Positions 51,827 to 61,122 are shown, numbered from the stretch's first letter. The stretch is DNA of 64,000 nt from Pseudomonas turukhanskensis (GCF_027922365.1 NZ_BSFN01000004.1:186001-250000), one strand, 5' to 3'. Notes: generated from the letters alone by a model not told the origin. A program made the numbers and translations.

Positions 51827-53209
51827 TCAATACACCCACACCTCAACTCGGCGATTCTTGATCCGGCCGTTTTCGGCACTGTTGGCCGCCACCGGCAGTT
51901 CGTCCCCCAAGCCGTCGATATCACGGAACATCACGCCCTGTTTGGCCAGCTCACGGCGCACGGTCATGGCGCGCAATTTCGACAGCAAGGCAGCACGCGC
52001 GGGGTCGGCCTTGGGGTCGCCGAAACCGAGCAACACCACTTGCCGGTTCAGCTTGTTGTTGTCGTTGATGTAGTCCATGACGCGCTGCAGGTCGTAGTGC
52101 GATTTGTTGTCCAGCGTGGCGCTGCCTTCCTGGAAGCGGAAGTTCACCGACAGACGCTGGGCGTTGCGCGCCAAGTCCTGGTAGCTCTTAGGCATGTCGT
52201 CACTGGGGGCCACTTTGATGGTGTGCACGGTCTGCGCAATAAACCCGGTTTTAGCAACAATGGCTTGGCCCTCGGGGCTTTGCGCAAATTTCACCAAGGC
52301 GTCGGCCCAGGCATTCTTTACGGTCGGCGGCATGTAGAAAAACAGCCGGCGCGACAGCGGGTAATCTTCGGTGGCAATCAGGCTGGTGGACGGCGGCATG
52401 GCCTGCGAGTCGCCATCGGCAATGGCTACTGCCTTGGCTTGGCGGATATAGGGCAGACCAATAAAGCCGATACCGGCCGGGTCTTGCGCCACCTCATCCG
52501 ACAATTGCTCGCTGGACTCAAATCGCTTGGCACCAGCTCCCAGGCTTTTGCCATGGCTGGCAAGCACCAGTTCCTTGAAGGTGTCGTAGGTGCCGGAGTT
52601 GTCATCGCGGGCATACAGGTGAATCGGGCCGCCTTTGCCACCCACGGCTTCCCAGGTTTTGGCGTCGCCAGAAAAGATCTGCGCCAGTTGCTCGGTGCTC
52701 AACGCGCTTAATGGGTTGGTGGGGTGCAGGATGATGGCCAGGCCGTCGATGGCAATAATCTGCTCGGCGCCTCGGGCTTTCAGATCACCCAGGCCGACAA
52801 GGTCGTTGTACTCGCTGTCCTTGATAGGTCGCGAGGAGGCGGCCAGTTCGGCGCTGCCATCTTTCAATGCTACGAAACCGGTGCCCGAGCCGTGGGCAGC
52901 CACGATAACCACCACGTTCTGGCCCTTGGCGTTCTGGCCGATCAGGCGTTGCTCGTTGTCGTTGCCGGTAGGTTCCATGCGGATATTGTTCAGGCCCTGT
53001 TGTTCGAACAGCCCTTTGACCAGCGCCGGCCCGAGTTTGGCGCCGATGGTGTTGGAGCCCTGAATGCGCAAGGCCGGTGTGTCATTGGCGGGGGTGGGCA
53101 GGGCGGCAAACACCGACCAGGGCAGGGCATAGCAGATAAACCCCAGAATCAGAAAGGTGACGGTGCGAATCCAGGTATCGCGTTCGGTTACAGCCAGGGC
53201 GCGCAGCAT
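51827..53209 (-). CDS. PstS-like substrate-binding domain fused to OmpA peptidoglycan-binding domain
   Basis: A 460-residue exported protein. An N-terminal hydrophobic segment (TVTFLILGFICYALPWSVFA) is followed by a phosphate-binding-protein-like domain at about 45-320 (LRIQGSNTIGAKLGPALVKGLF, AAHGSGTGFVALKDGSAELAASSRPIKDSE, ARDDNSGTYDTFKELVL). A C-terminal OmpA domain at about 345-460 (NFRFQEGSATLDNKSHYDLQRV, LLGFGDPKADPARAALLSKLRAMTVRRELAKQGV, NRRVEVWVY) should tether it to peptidoglycan. It probably binds phosphate or a phosphorylated ligand in the periplasm without an adjacent transporter. Confidence 0.9.
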   Translation of the reverse strand: MLRALAVTERDTWIRTVTFLILGFICYALPWSVFAALPTPANDTPALRIQGSNTIGAKLGPALVKGLFEQQGLNNIRMEPTGNDNEQRLIGQNAKGQNVVVIVAAHGSGTGFVALKDGSAELAASSRPIKDSEYNDLVGLGDLKARGAEQIIAIDGLAIILHPTNPLSALSTEQLAQIFSGDAKTWEAVGGKGGPIHLYARDDNSGTYDTFKELVLASHGKSLGAGAKRFESSEQLSDEVAQDPAGIGFIGLPYIRQAKAVAIADGDSQAMPPSTSLIATEDYPLSRRLFFYMPPTVKNAWADALVKFAQSPEGQAIVAKTGFIAQTVHTIKVAPSDDMPKSYQDLARNAQRLSVNFRFQEGSATLDNKSHYDLQRVMDYINDNNKLNRQVVLLGFGDPKADPARAALLSKLRAMTVRRELAKQGVMFRDIDGLGDELPVAANSAENGRIKNRRVEVWVY

Positions 53210-53299
53210 GCGGCAGGACCTTATTCTAGAGCGGCGGAAAGTGCCCGGAGAATAAGTCGGGAAGATTGCAGGAAAGTTACAGGGGCGGTGTAGGAGAGC

Positions 53300-53329
53300 G
53301 CGGCGCTTGTCAAAGAAGGCAAACGCCGC
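53300..53329. other. Hairpin between TorF-like and PstS-OmpA genes
   Basis: GCGGCGCTTG with CAAACGCCGC (one mismatch) around a 10-base loop, 5 bases after the TorF-like stop. It lacks a T-run, so it is at best a weak or rho-assisted end. Confidence 0.4.
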
Positions 53330-53334
53330 AGAAG

Positions 53335-54069
53335 TTAAAACGACTTGCTCACGCTGGCCACCACGGTCGAGCCGCAGGTGTCGGTAAAGCCGTAGTTACT
53401 GGCGCACTGGTCGTCGGAGAGGTCGGTGTCGATATAGCTCAGGCCCCAGGTGACATCGAACAGGTCATAGGTGAGTTTGGCTTCCCATTCGCGGTAGGAA
53501 TCGCTGCCTGTGCCGTTGGCGCTGAAGTACAGCGGGTCTTTGAAATCGGCGCGGCCGTAGCGCAGCTTCAGGCCGATATCGGCGGGCAACACGGTTTCGT
53601 AACCGATGTAGCTGTAGAGCGTGTCCTGGTCTTTGCCGACGTAGTTGGGCGCATCGTTGGAGTAGTAAGCAGCGGCCTTGAAACCATAGGCGCTTAGGAT
53701 GCCGTAGACCTCGCTCTGGTTGAACTGGCCTTCCTTGGGATAGGCGTACTTGATGTAGCCAAGGTCCAGGCTGACGTCGTCGTTGGCCTGCCAGAACCAG
53801 CCGGCGTAGTAGTCCACTTCCTGGCGGGTTTTAAGGCCGAAGCCGAAGTCGACATTGGAGGTCCACAGACCGGCATACAGGCCGCTGCTGTGCAGCAAAG
53901 TGACGCCGACCTGGGCGGCGGGATCGTTCTGGGTTTGCGAAATGCCACGGGTGCGGTAGTCACTGGCCAGGGTGAGGTCGACCTGTACGGCGAAGTCGTC
54001 ATTCAAGGGAATGGCGGCGTGGCTGGCGAGCGGAAACAGGGCGAGGCCTGCGAGCAAAACGTGCTTCAT
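53335..54069 (-). CDS. TorF-family putative outer-membrane porin (Gcw_chp)
   Basis: A 244-residue outer-membrane beta-barrel protein with a signal peptide (MKHVLLAGLALFPLASHA). The TorF/Gcw_chp signature is present: VDLTLASDYRTRGISQTQNDPAAQVGVTLLHSSGLYAGLWTSNVDFG, then alternating strands (YYAGWFWQ, LGYIKYAYP). It ends in a terminal Phe (SVSKSF) for barrel insertion. Its transport function is not established. Confidence 0.88.
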   Translation of the reverse strand: MKHVLLAGLALFPLASHAAIPLNDDFAVQVDLTLASDYRTRGISQTQNDPAAQVGVTLLHSSGLYAGLWTSNVDFGFGLKTRQEVDYYAGWFWQANDDVSLDLGYIKYAYPKEGQFNQSEVYGILSAYGFKAAAYYSNDAPNYVGKDQDTLYSYIGYETVLPADIGLKLRYGRADFKDPLYFSANGTGSDSYREWEAKLTYDLFDVTWGLSYIDTDLSDDQCASNYGFTDTCGSTVVASVSKSF

Positions 54070-54220
54070 GGTGTTATCCCAATGTTGTGTTTGTTATAGG
54101 GCAGTGCGAGGTCAAGACTCCGCCGCAGGCCTGGATGCAACAGGCCATTGGTGGAGCGGGGGTGAGGCTTTTTATTGGTTTTTTGCAGGTGCGACTGGAC
54201 GGCATTCCGATTGGTGGCCA

Positions 54221-54288
54221 ACCCTGGAACCTTCATTCGTGAAGGTCGTTTCCAGGGTTCGCCAGCAAGCTGGCTCCTACGGGAGCCG
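54221..54288. repeat. REP-type element with nested hairpins
   Basis: ACCCTGGAA (54221-54229) pairs with TTCCAGGGT (54250-54258), enclosing CCTTCA-TTCG-TGAAGG. A second hairpin, GCCAGC-AA-GCTGGC (54261-54274), follows, then CTCCTACGGG. The segment 54247-54284 is nearly identical to 51391-51428. It lies just beyond the amidohydrolase stop. Confidence 0.8.
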
Positions 54289-54295
54289 CGAGCTG

Positions 54296-56041
54296 TTAAC
54301 GCGCATCGGGGGCGTAAACCTGCTTACCCGCAAAGTAGGTGTTGAGCACCTGGGTTTCCCCGAGACTCTTGGCGTCCACGGTGAACACATCGCGGTCAAG
54401 AATCACGAAGTCGGCGGCCTTGCCGGCTTTGAGCGAACCGATCTCTTTCTCCAAGCCAATGGTCCGCGCGGCGTTGATGGTGTAGGCGTAGAACATGGTT
54501 TCGCGGTCGATGCGTTCGTCCGCGTTGAGCACACCTTTTTCGCCTTCCCGGCTGATGGCCTGGGCAATAGCCAACCACGGGCTGGGGCTGGACACCGGCC
54601 AGTCACTGGCACCGGAAATCGTTGCGCCCTGTTTGAGCAGCGAGTGCGCCGGGTACTGGTAACGGTAGGCAAAGGCGCTGACGTACGGCTTGACCATATC
54701 AATGGTGTATTCATCCCCTGCGGCCCACAGCAATTGCATGGCGGCAATCACGTTGAGCGGCTTGAAGCGGGCAAACTCTTTCGGGTTTACCAGCTGCAAG
54801 TGAGTGATGGAGTGGGTCACGCCGCTGTTGCGGTCTTTGCGCGCCTGCTCGATGCCGTTGAGCGATTCGCGCACCGCGCGGTCGCCGATGGCGTGGATAT
54901 GCACCAGCCAGCCACGGGCGTCGATGGCGCTGACCAGCTCGCCGAAGTGTTTCGGGTCGATCAGCAGCTCGCCGCGCTTGTTCGAGTTGGTGTACGGGTC
55001 AATCAACGCCGCGCTCTGCGCCGGGTATTCGATAACGCCGTCAGCGAAAATCTTGATACCCGGCAAGGTCAGGTTAGGGATGCCCTGGAACTGGTCCCGC
55101 ACCTTGGCCAGCACATCCAGATCACTCGGCCGGCTTTTGCCGTTGGCGACCAGCAGCGCGGCGACATGGGCGGTGAGTTCGCCTTTTTCGGAAAGCGCTT
55201 TGTACACCGGCAGGATGCCGACCGATTTCTCGGTGGGGTGCATGGCAAACACGGCTTCACCGGGCGCGGCGTTGGCGGCGGGGTCCATCCAGGCGGTAAT
55301 GCCCAGGCTGTTGTTGTATTTCACGGCGGCCTCACCGGCCTTCAGCAGTACGGCATCGCTGGGTGGCGGCAGCGCTTTGGCAGCGCGGTCCCAGCCGGCG
55401 TCTACCAGAAAGCCGTTGGGTTCGCCGTTTTTCAGTTTGCCAATGGTGTCGGCTTCGGCGGCCGGCAGGGTCTTGATCAGCTTGGCGTCGATGCCGGCCC
55501 GCTTGAGCATGGCGGCGTTGATCCAACCGGTGTGGTGGTCGCTGCCCATAAAGGCGATGGGCGTAGTGGCCCATTCCCCCTGGTTGAAACGCTTGCCCAT
55601 CTCTTCGGCCTGGGCCCAGTAGGCCGAGTTCATACCGGCGACGGTGAGGACTTCGCCATGCCCGGCGCTGCCGTCGGCACGCCAGCCTTGCAGGCGTTTT
55701 TCCAGCTCGGCCAACGGTACTACTTCATCGGCCATATTGGCCGAGGCCATTTCCAGGCCACCGAACACCGCATGGGAGTGGGCGTCGATCATGCCGGGCA
55801 TCAGCGCCTTGCCGCCCAGGTCGATGACCTGCGTGTTGGCGCCTGCCAGGGCTTTGATCTCGGCGTCGCTACCCACCTGCAGCACCCTGCCGTTTTCCAC
55901 CGCCAGGGCCTGGGCCTTGGGCTGGCTGCTTTCGGCGGTAAATACCTTGCCGTTGAACAGCACCAGATCAGCTGCGGCCATCGATTCCATCGAGGAAAAA
56001 GCCACCGCCAACGCCAACAGGTTCGGAATGAACCTTTTCAT
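54296..56041 (-). CDS. Exported YtcJ-like metal-dependent amidohydrolase
   Basis: A 581-residue amidohydrolase with a signal peptide (MKRFIPNLLALAVAFSSMESMAAA), so probably periplasmic. Metal-binding motifs are MPGMIDAHSHAVFGG (HxH near residue 88), SDHHTG, GIKIFADGVIEYP, VHIHAIGDRAV and SGASDWPVSS (catalytic Asp). NAARTIGLEKEIGSLKAGKAADFVILD is the C-terminal composite beta domain. The YtcJ/LAF3 family has broad or unknown substrates. It is divergent from a LysR gene 105 bases away, the likely regulator. Confidence 0.92.
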   Translation of the reverse strand: MKRFIPNLLALAVAFSSMESMAAADLVLFNGKVFTAESSQPKAQALAVENGRVLQVGSDAEIKALAGANTQVIDLGGKALMPGMIDAHSHAVFGGLEMASANMADEVVPLAELEKRLQGWRADGSAGHGEVLTVAGMNSAYWAQAEEMGKRFNQGEWATTPIAFMGSDHHTGWINAAMLKRAGIDAKLIKTLPAAEADTIGKLKNGEPNGFLVDAGWDRAAKALPPPSDAVLLKAGEAAVKYNNSLGITAWMDPAANAAPGEAVFAMHPTEKSVGILPVYKALSEKGELTAHVAALLVANGKSRPSDLDVLAKVRDQFQGIPNLTLPGIKIFADGVIEYPAQSAALIDPYTNSNKRGELLIDPKHFGELVSAIDARGWLVHIHAIGDRAVRESLNGIEQARKDRNSGVTHSITHLQLVNPKEFARFKPLNVIAAMQLLWAAGDEYTIDMVKPYVSAFAYRYQYPAHSLLKQGATISGASDWPVSSPSPWLAIAQAISREGEKGVLNADERIDRETMFYAYTINAARTIGLEKEIGSLKAGKAADFVILDRDVFTVDAKSLGETQVLNTYFAGKQVYAPDAR

Positions 56042-56146
56042 GGAAAACCCCTTGTATTTATTGGTCTGGTGGCGAGACTAGCGACAACGTCGGGCCCGCA
56101 GAACGCCCAGGCTTCGCAAAACTCTTTTGCCTGATTGGAAAAACCC

Positions 56147-57079
56147 ATGGATAAACTCAGCGCCCTAGGCATGTTCGTGGCCACCGCCGAACACGGCAGT
56201 TTCAGCCGCGCCGCCGAGCAACTGGGCAAGACGCCCTCGGCGCTGACCAAGGCGGTCAGCCACCTTGAGGCGGAGCTGGGCAGCCGGCTGTTCGAGCGCA
56301 GTACACGGCGCACCGTGCTCACCGAAGCCGGCCGGCTGTACCTGGAAACTGCGCGGCAGGTGCTGCAGCGCCTGCATGAGGTGGGTGAGGAAATCGGCCA
56401 GCTACAGCACGGCCTGCACGGCAACCTGCGCATCACCGCGCCGTTGGCCTTTGGCCGGGCGTTTCTGGATGAAGTGTGCGCAGGCTTTCTGGTGCAGTAC
56501 CCGCAACTGACGGTGCACATCGATTTGAGCGATGCCTTTGTCGACCTGGTGGAAAGCGGCTACGACCTAGCCCTGCGCGAAGGCCCCAGCGATCTGCCGG
56601 GCTTGATTGCGCGGCGGGTAGGGCGCAACCGGATTTTTATCTGCGCCAGCCCCGAATACCTGGCCCGTAACACCGAGCCGCTGACGCCCTTCAACGTCAA
56701 CGCGCATCAATGGCTGGTGTACCAGCATTCGGCCCTGGATAAATTTCTCTGGTATGTGGAGCGCGACGGCCAGCGGCTGACCCTGGCGCATCCGCTGGTG
56801 GCACGGCTGCGCAGCGACAACTACGATCTGTTGCTGGCGGGGGCATTGGCAGGCGCGGGGCTGTTGCACACGCCGGAATGGAGTGTGGGCCCTTACCTGG
56901 CCGATGGCCGCCTGGTGCGGGTGATGACCGATTACGAGATCGATCCCGATGCGTTCGGGCCGAATATTCTGGCCGTGTACCCGAGCCATCGCCGCGCTAC
57001 CGGCAAGGTGCAGGCGTTTATTGATTTTCTGGCGGCAAGCCTGGCGCGGCGGGGGTTGGACGGGGAGTGGGTGCCTTGA
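56147..57079 (+). CDS. LysR-family regulator, divergent from the amidohydrolase
   Basis: A 310-residue LysR protein with the HTH at residues 1-60 (MFVATAEHGSFSRAAEQLGKTPSALTKAVSHLEAELGSRLFERSTRRTVLTEAG) and a C-terminal effector domain (RITAPLAFGRAFLDEVCAGFLVQYPQLTVHIDLSDAFVDLVESGYDLALREG). ATG 56147 was preferred to the TTG at 56135, although it has only a weak GGAA. Control of the divergent amidohydrolase is inferred. Confidence 0.9.
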   Translation: MDKLSALGMFVATAEHGSFSRAAEQLGKTPSALTKAVSHLEAELGSRLFERSTRRTVLTEAGRLYLETARQVLQRLHEVGEEIGQLQHGLHGNLRITAPLAFGRAFLDEVCAGFLVQYPQLTVHIDLSDAFVDLVESGYDLALREGPSDLPGLIARRVGRNRIFICASPEYLARNTEPLTPFNVNAHQWLVYQHSALDKFLWYVERDGQRLTLAHPLVARLRSDNYDLLLAGALAGAGLLHTPEWSVGPYLADGRLVRVMTDYEIDPDAFGPNILAVYPSHRRATGKVQAFIDFLAASLARRGLDGEWVP

Positions 57080-57519
57080 TGCTGCTGATCTCTATCTACC
57101 CGCACCTTTACGGATGCGCACCTAACGTCTCAAGCAAAGAGCCGTAGCGGTATCCAATTCAACGGAGGTCTTTTTTATCGCGTGCACGGGGCGTTTTGTT
57201 TCGCGCCTTACGCGCGAGTTTCTTTTTTCAGTCGTCGGAATGCCGCACCATAAAAAAGAAACCAAAAAATCTTGCCCCTACCTTGGGTCTCCGCTTTGCT
57301 CCGACTCCCCTCGCTACGTCGTTGCTCCAGGGGTCGGCAAAACGCGGCCATCCATGGCCCGTCTTTGCCTTTCGCGGCTCCTGCCGCTCAACCCCTTGCG
57401 CAACGACTGCGCTCGGCCTGCGCTGAAGGGGCGGCAGATCAAGATCAAAAGCCAGATCAAAAGCGGTAGATCTATAGCGCCAGGTCAAGAGCATCGCGAA
57501 TGATTGGCCGGGGCGCGCA
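57080..57519. other. 440-base non-coding stretch with A/T-rich inverted repeat
   Basis: No supportable gene. GTTTCTTTTTT (57218-57228) and AAAAAAGAAAC (57252-57262) are 11-base perfect arms around a 23-base loop. It could terminate the convergent LysR and receptor transcripts. Near 57433-57475 AGATCAAAAGC-type short repeats occur. I recall this kind of sequence recurring between genes in other pseudomonads. Frames here give low-complexity peptides. Confidence 0.5.
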
Positions 57520-60048
57520 TCAGAAGAAGCGGGTGATGCTGACCTTGGCGTTGCGGCCCTGGCTGCGTACGCCGTCGCCGCTCAGTTGCGGGATGTAGTC
57601 CTTGTTGAACAGGTTGTCGATGGTCAGGTTCACCTCGGTGCCTTTCAGGCCCTTCTGGTGGGGCTTCCAGTTGGCGAACAGGCTGTGTACGTCGTAGTTG
57701 TCGTTTTCGGCTTCGTCGTAGGGGAAGTCGCTGGCCCAGTCTTCGCTCGGCACTCGGTCGGTCTTGCGCACGAACTCGGCTTGCCAGCCGACTTGCATGT
57801 CCAGCGGCGGTATCTTGGTGCCCAGGGTGGTGACGAATTTCGGCGACGCAATATCCCGCGCCCACACGTCCGGACCCCACGGGTTGAGGTAGGCGCCGTC
57901 GTGTTTGCCGGTCATCCACGAGTAGGAAATGGCGCCGAATACCCAGTTGGAGTCGTAGAAGCTTTCCACTTCGAAACCCTTGATGGTGGAACCATTGAGG
58001 TTGCGGTAGATCGGGCGATTGCCGGCCGGGCAGCTGTTGCTGATGGTGCCGCCAGTGTTGTACTGGTTCTCGCAGTCGATGCCGAGGTTTTTGAAGATTT
58101 CGTCTTTGATCTCGTTGCGAAACAGCGTGGTGCGGATTTGCAGGTTGTCGCTGTCGACCACCAGGCGGTTGAGCGTCAACACGCTGCCGGCGCGCAGGGC
58201 GGTGATGCGCTCGGGGTCCAGGTCGCGGCTGGTTCGGTTGCGGGTGCTGGTAGGGCTTTGCACTTCGTATTGCTCATCGATCACCGGCGCGCGCCAGGTT
58301 TTGCTGTAGTCGGCAAAGAACGCCAGTTGTTGCAGCGGCGCCCAGTACAGCGACAGGCGCGGTGACCAGCCGCTGTAGGTCTGGCTGCTGTAGTCATGCA
58401 CGCCGGGGGTGTTGTACAGCGGCGCGAGGTTTTTCTTGCCGTCGTTGCGCACTTCGTCGAAGCGCAGTGACGGGGTGATGGTCACATCGCCAATCGTCAT
58501 CGCGTCCTTGATGTAGTAGCCCTGGCTGTCGACTTTGCCGCGCGGCATAAAACCGGGCTGGTAGTGGCCGTAGTTGTACTGCGGCTTGTCGTAGGTGGCG
58601 CCGGGCATATACATCAGGGTGTCGCGCTTGTGCTTGCGCAGTTGGCTGCCCAGGGTCAGCGCGTGGGCAAACGGGCCGGTCTCGAACAGGCTGGTATTGC
58701 GCAGTTCCAGCACGTCGTCACGGTAGGAGGTGTCCATCTTCTTGCCGCCGGTGGCGGGTTGGTAGAACGCGTTTTCGCCACGCTCGTCGGTCTGCTCGGT
58801 CTTGGAGTGCGAGTAGCTCAATGACATATCCACCAGCGGGTTATCCAGTGGCTGGTATTCATACTTGGCCGACCAGGTGGTGTCGATTGTGCTGCGGTCG
58901 GCCAGCAGGCGGCGCAGGGCGCCTTCGTAACCGTAGCGGGCAATGTTGGCGGCGGTGGGCGGCGTCGGGTAGCTGTTGGATGAGAACGGCGTCATGCGCT
59001 CGCTGTTGGAGCGGGTGTAGGACAGCCCCAGGCTGTGCTCGTCGTTGGGGTGCAAGTTGATCTTGAACAGCTCGGCGTCCAGGTCCTGTGCGCTGTTGGG
59101 TAAGCGCTTGGGGTTGATCGGGTAGCGGTTGTCCGGGTCGGGGCGTTGGGCGGCGAGTTTCAGATCGTCGCCGTCGCGCTTGGTGTAATACACCAGGGCG
59201 TCGGCCATGCCGTTGTCGGTGCGGCCATAGGCGGCGCCGGTGTAGATCTGCTGATGGTCGTTGCTGCTGTAGCCGTACTTGAGCATGGCGCCCGTGTCGC
59301 GGCCCTGTTCGAGCAGGTCGGGGGCATCTTTGGTGGTCATGTTCACCGTACCGCCAAAACCGCCGTTGCCGGTAAAGGGCGAATGCGGGCCTTTCTCCAC
59401 CTCGATGCTTTTGATCAACTCGGGCTCGATAAAAATGGTGCCTTGCTGGTAACGCTCAAAGCCGGATTTGGGCGCGCCGTTGAGGGTCAGCGGCACGTCT
59501 TCGGCATCGCCCATGCCCCAGATGTTGAGGGTCTGGCCGCCGGGTTTGGGCGAGCCGCCGGCGGTAACGCCGGGCAGGGTGGACAGCAGGCTGCCGATGT
59601 TATTGGGCTGACGGCGGTCGATGTCGACCTGGCTCAGGGTGGAGCGGCCGACGCTGTTGGAGTCCACCTGGGCGCCGTCGCCGACGATGCTCAGGGCGCC
59701 GAGGCTCATGCCTTCTTCGTTGGCCGGCACTTCGCTGGCGCGCACCACAAAGGTGTTGTCCACTTTCACCAAGGTAAAGGCGCTGCCACGCAGCAAGTGG
59801 CGAATGGCGTCTTCTGCACCGAAGGTGCCGCTGAGGGCCGGTGCCTGCACGTTACGCAGCAGGGTTTCATCGAACAGCAGCTGCACCTGGGTTTGCTGGG
59901 CCACCTGACTGAGTGAGGTAGCCAACGGCTGGGCAGGCAGGTTCAGGGCAAAATCCTGCGCCTGGGCTTGCACGCTGAAGGCCACGCACAGGGCGACCAG
60001 CGAAGGGCGGGCGTAAGGGCTTTGCAGGTAGTGGTGCACGCGAAACAT
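57520..60048 (-). CDS. TonB-dependent heme/hemophore-type receptor with STN domain (HasR-like)
   Basis: An 842-residue outer-membrane receptor. It has a signal peptide (to about QAQA, residue 30), then an STN signalling domain at about 31-110 (FALNLPAQPLATSLSQVAQQTQVQLLFDE, GTFGAEDAIRHLLRGS). The plug has NNIGSLLSTLPGVTAGG and VEKGPHSPFTGNGGFGGTVNM. The barrel contains the heme-receptor-like TWRAPVIDEQY and ends in Phe (ITRFF). The plug/barrel style matches the hemoglobin/HasR group. GGGGGA precedes the ATG. The upstream sigma/FecR pair on the same strand forms its signalling cassette. Confidence 0.87.
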   Translation of the reverse strand: MFRVHHYLQSPYARPSLVALCVAFSVQAQAQDFALNLPAQPLATSLSQVAQQTQVQLLFDETLLRNVQAPALSGTFGAEDAIRHLLRGSAFTLVKVDNTFVVRASEVPANEEGMSLGALSIVGDGAQVDSNSVGRSTLSQVDIDRRQPNNIGSLLSTLPGVTAGGSPKPGGQTLNIWGMGDAEDVPLTLNGAPKSGFERYQQGTIFIEPELIKSIEVEKGPHSPFTGNGGFGGTVNMTTKDAPDLLEQGRDTGAMLKYGYSSNDHQQIYTGAAYGRTDNGMADALVYYTKRDGDDLKLAAQRPDPDNRYPINPKRLPNSAQDLDAELFKINLHPNDEHSLGLSYTRSNSERMTPFSSNSYPTPPTAANIARYGYEGALRRLLADRSTIDTTWSAKYEYQPLDNPLVDMSLSYSHSKTEQTDERGENAFYQPATGGKKMDTSYRDDVLELRNTSLFETGPFAHALTLGSQLRKHKRDTLMYMPGATYDKPQYNYGHYQPGFMPRGKVDSQGYYIKDAMTIGDVTITPSLRFDEVRNDGKKNLAPLYNTPGVHDYSSQTYSGWSPRLSLYWAPLQQLAFFADYSKTWRAPVIDEQYEVQSPTSTRNRTSRDLDPERITALRAGSVLTLNRLVVDSDNLQIRTTLFRNEIKDEIFKNLGIDCENQYNTGGTISNSCPAGNRPIYRNLNGSTIKGFEVESFYDSNWVFGAISYSWMTGKHDGAYLNPWGPDVWARDIASPKFVTTLGTKIPPLDMQVGWQAEFVRKTDRVPSEDWASDFPYDEAENDNYDVHSLFANWKPHQKGLKGTEVNLTIDNLFNKDYIPQLSGDGVRSQGRNAKVSITRFF

Positions 60049-60162
60049 TTATTCCCCCAAAGTGGCCAACACGGCCATAAAAAGGTCTGCGCGGACGGTG
60101 CAGACAGGAGGAAGACGCGGGACGAACAAAAACCCTCATATGCGAATAGCAAATATTCGCAT

Positions 60163-61122
60163 CTATTTTTTACGTGGCTGAATCCTGGCGCGCCCATCGC
60201 CGAGAATCACGGTTTTCACCGGCAGCAAGGCCGGTAGCGCGCGCAGCAGCGCGTCCGGGTCGTTGACGTCGAGGCTGCCGGACACCTTGTAGCTCGCCAG
60301 CGCCGGGTCAGTGAGCTGCACCGGCTGGTCGCGGTACAAGGCCAGCTCATCGACGAGGCTGGCCAGGTCGCGATTGCGGAACGACAAATGCCCGCTGCGC
60401 CAATCGGCCACCTGGCTGGCCTCGAGAACTGTCTGCTGCAGCTGGCCGCTGCGGTAGTCGTAGCTGGCGCGTTGCTGCGCCGTCAGCAACGTGGGTTCGC
60501 TGCCGGGTGTGGGAATCAGCGCGACCTGGCCGTGGGCGACGGTCACCACCAACTGGCGCTGGCCACGGCGCACATCGAACCCGGTACCCACCACCCGCAC
60601 CTGAGCATCGCCGGCATGCACCCACAGCGGGCGCTCCTTGTCGGCGGCCACGTCGATATACAGCTGGCCTTGCAGCAGATGGATATCGCGGCGGTGCGCG
60701 GTGAAGTCGATCGTCAGCCGGGTGTTGGCATTGACGAACAAGGTACTGCCGTCGGGCAGTGGCAACTGGCGGCTGCCGTGAGCCTGGGCGGCTACTTGTT
60801 GCGTGTAGAGGGTGTGCGGCGCCCCGAGGTTCATGGCCAGCAGCGCGCAGAGCACGGCAGCGGCCACCGCCAAGGCTGGGCGCCAGCCACGGCGACTGCC
60901 CAGCTGCACCACGGGCGCGGGCTGGCGCACCGTTTGCAGCGCGCCCAATTCGCCCCACAGGGCTTCGAACTCGGCATAGGCCTGGGCATGGGCCGGGGTG
61001 GCCAGCCATTCACTGAATGCGTGCGGGTCGGCATTGGTGCCACGGTTGCGGCTGAACCACATGGCGGCCTGGGCGTCGACGCTGTTGTCGTCATTGAGTG
61101 GCGTTTCAACAGGCGCGTTCAT
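60163..61122 (-). CDS. FecR-family anti-sigma protein (HasS-like)
   Basis: A 319-residue transducer. The cytoplasmic N-domain (VDAQAAMWFSRNRGTNADPHAFSEWLATPAHAQAYAEFEALW) is followed by a membrane helix at about 82-97 (ALAVAAAVLCALLAMNL). The periplasmic FecR domain has QLPLPDGSTLFVNANTRLTIDF, GQLYIDVAADKERP and VVGTGFDVRR, with a C-terminal STN-like DUF4974 part (VSGSLDVNDPDALLRALPALLP). It overlaps the sigma gene by ATGA. It should hold or activate the sigma factor according to receptor occupancy. Confidence 0.93.
   Translation of the reverse strand: MNAPVETPLNDDNSVDAQAAMWFSRNRGTNADPHAFSEWLATPAHAQAYAEFEALWGELGALQTVRQPAPVVQLGSRRGWRPALAVAAAVLCALLAMNLGAPHTLYTQQVAAQAHGSRQLPLPDGSTLFVNANTRLTIDFTAHRRDIHLLQGQLYIDVAADKERPLWVHAGDAQVRVVGTGFDVRRGQRQLVVTVAHGQVALIPTPGSEPTLLTAQQRASYDYRSGQLQQTVLEASQVADWRSGHLSFRNRDLASLVDELALYRDQPVQLTDPALASYKVSGSLDVNDPDALLRALPALLPVKTVILGDGRARIQPRKK

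Noticed and set aside
53972..56134. 720-codon plus-strand frame opposite the amidohydrolase
   Set aside because: Antisense shadow; composition is repetitive (GVDHA, FRVDQQ types), and the opposite strand has signal peptide and metal motifs.
57196..57503. Several overlapping 65-88 codon frames
   Set aside because: Low-complexity products in a repeat-like non-coding block, with open frames on both strands at once.
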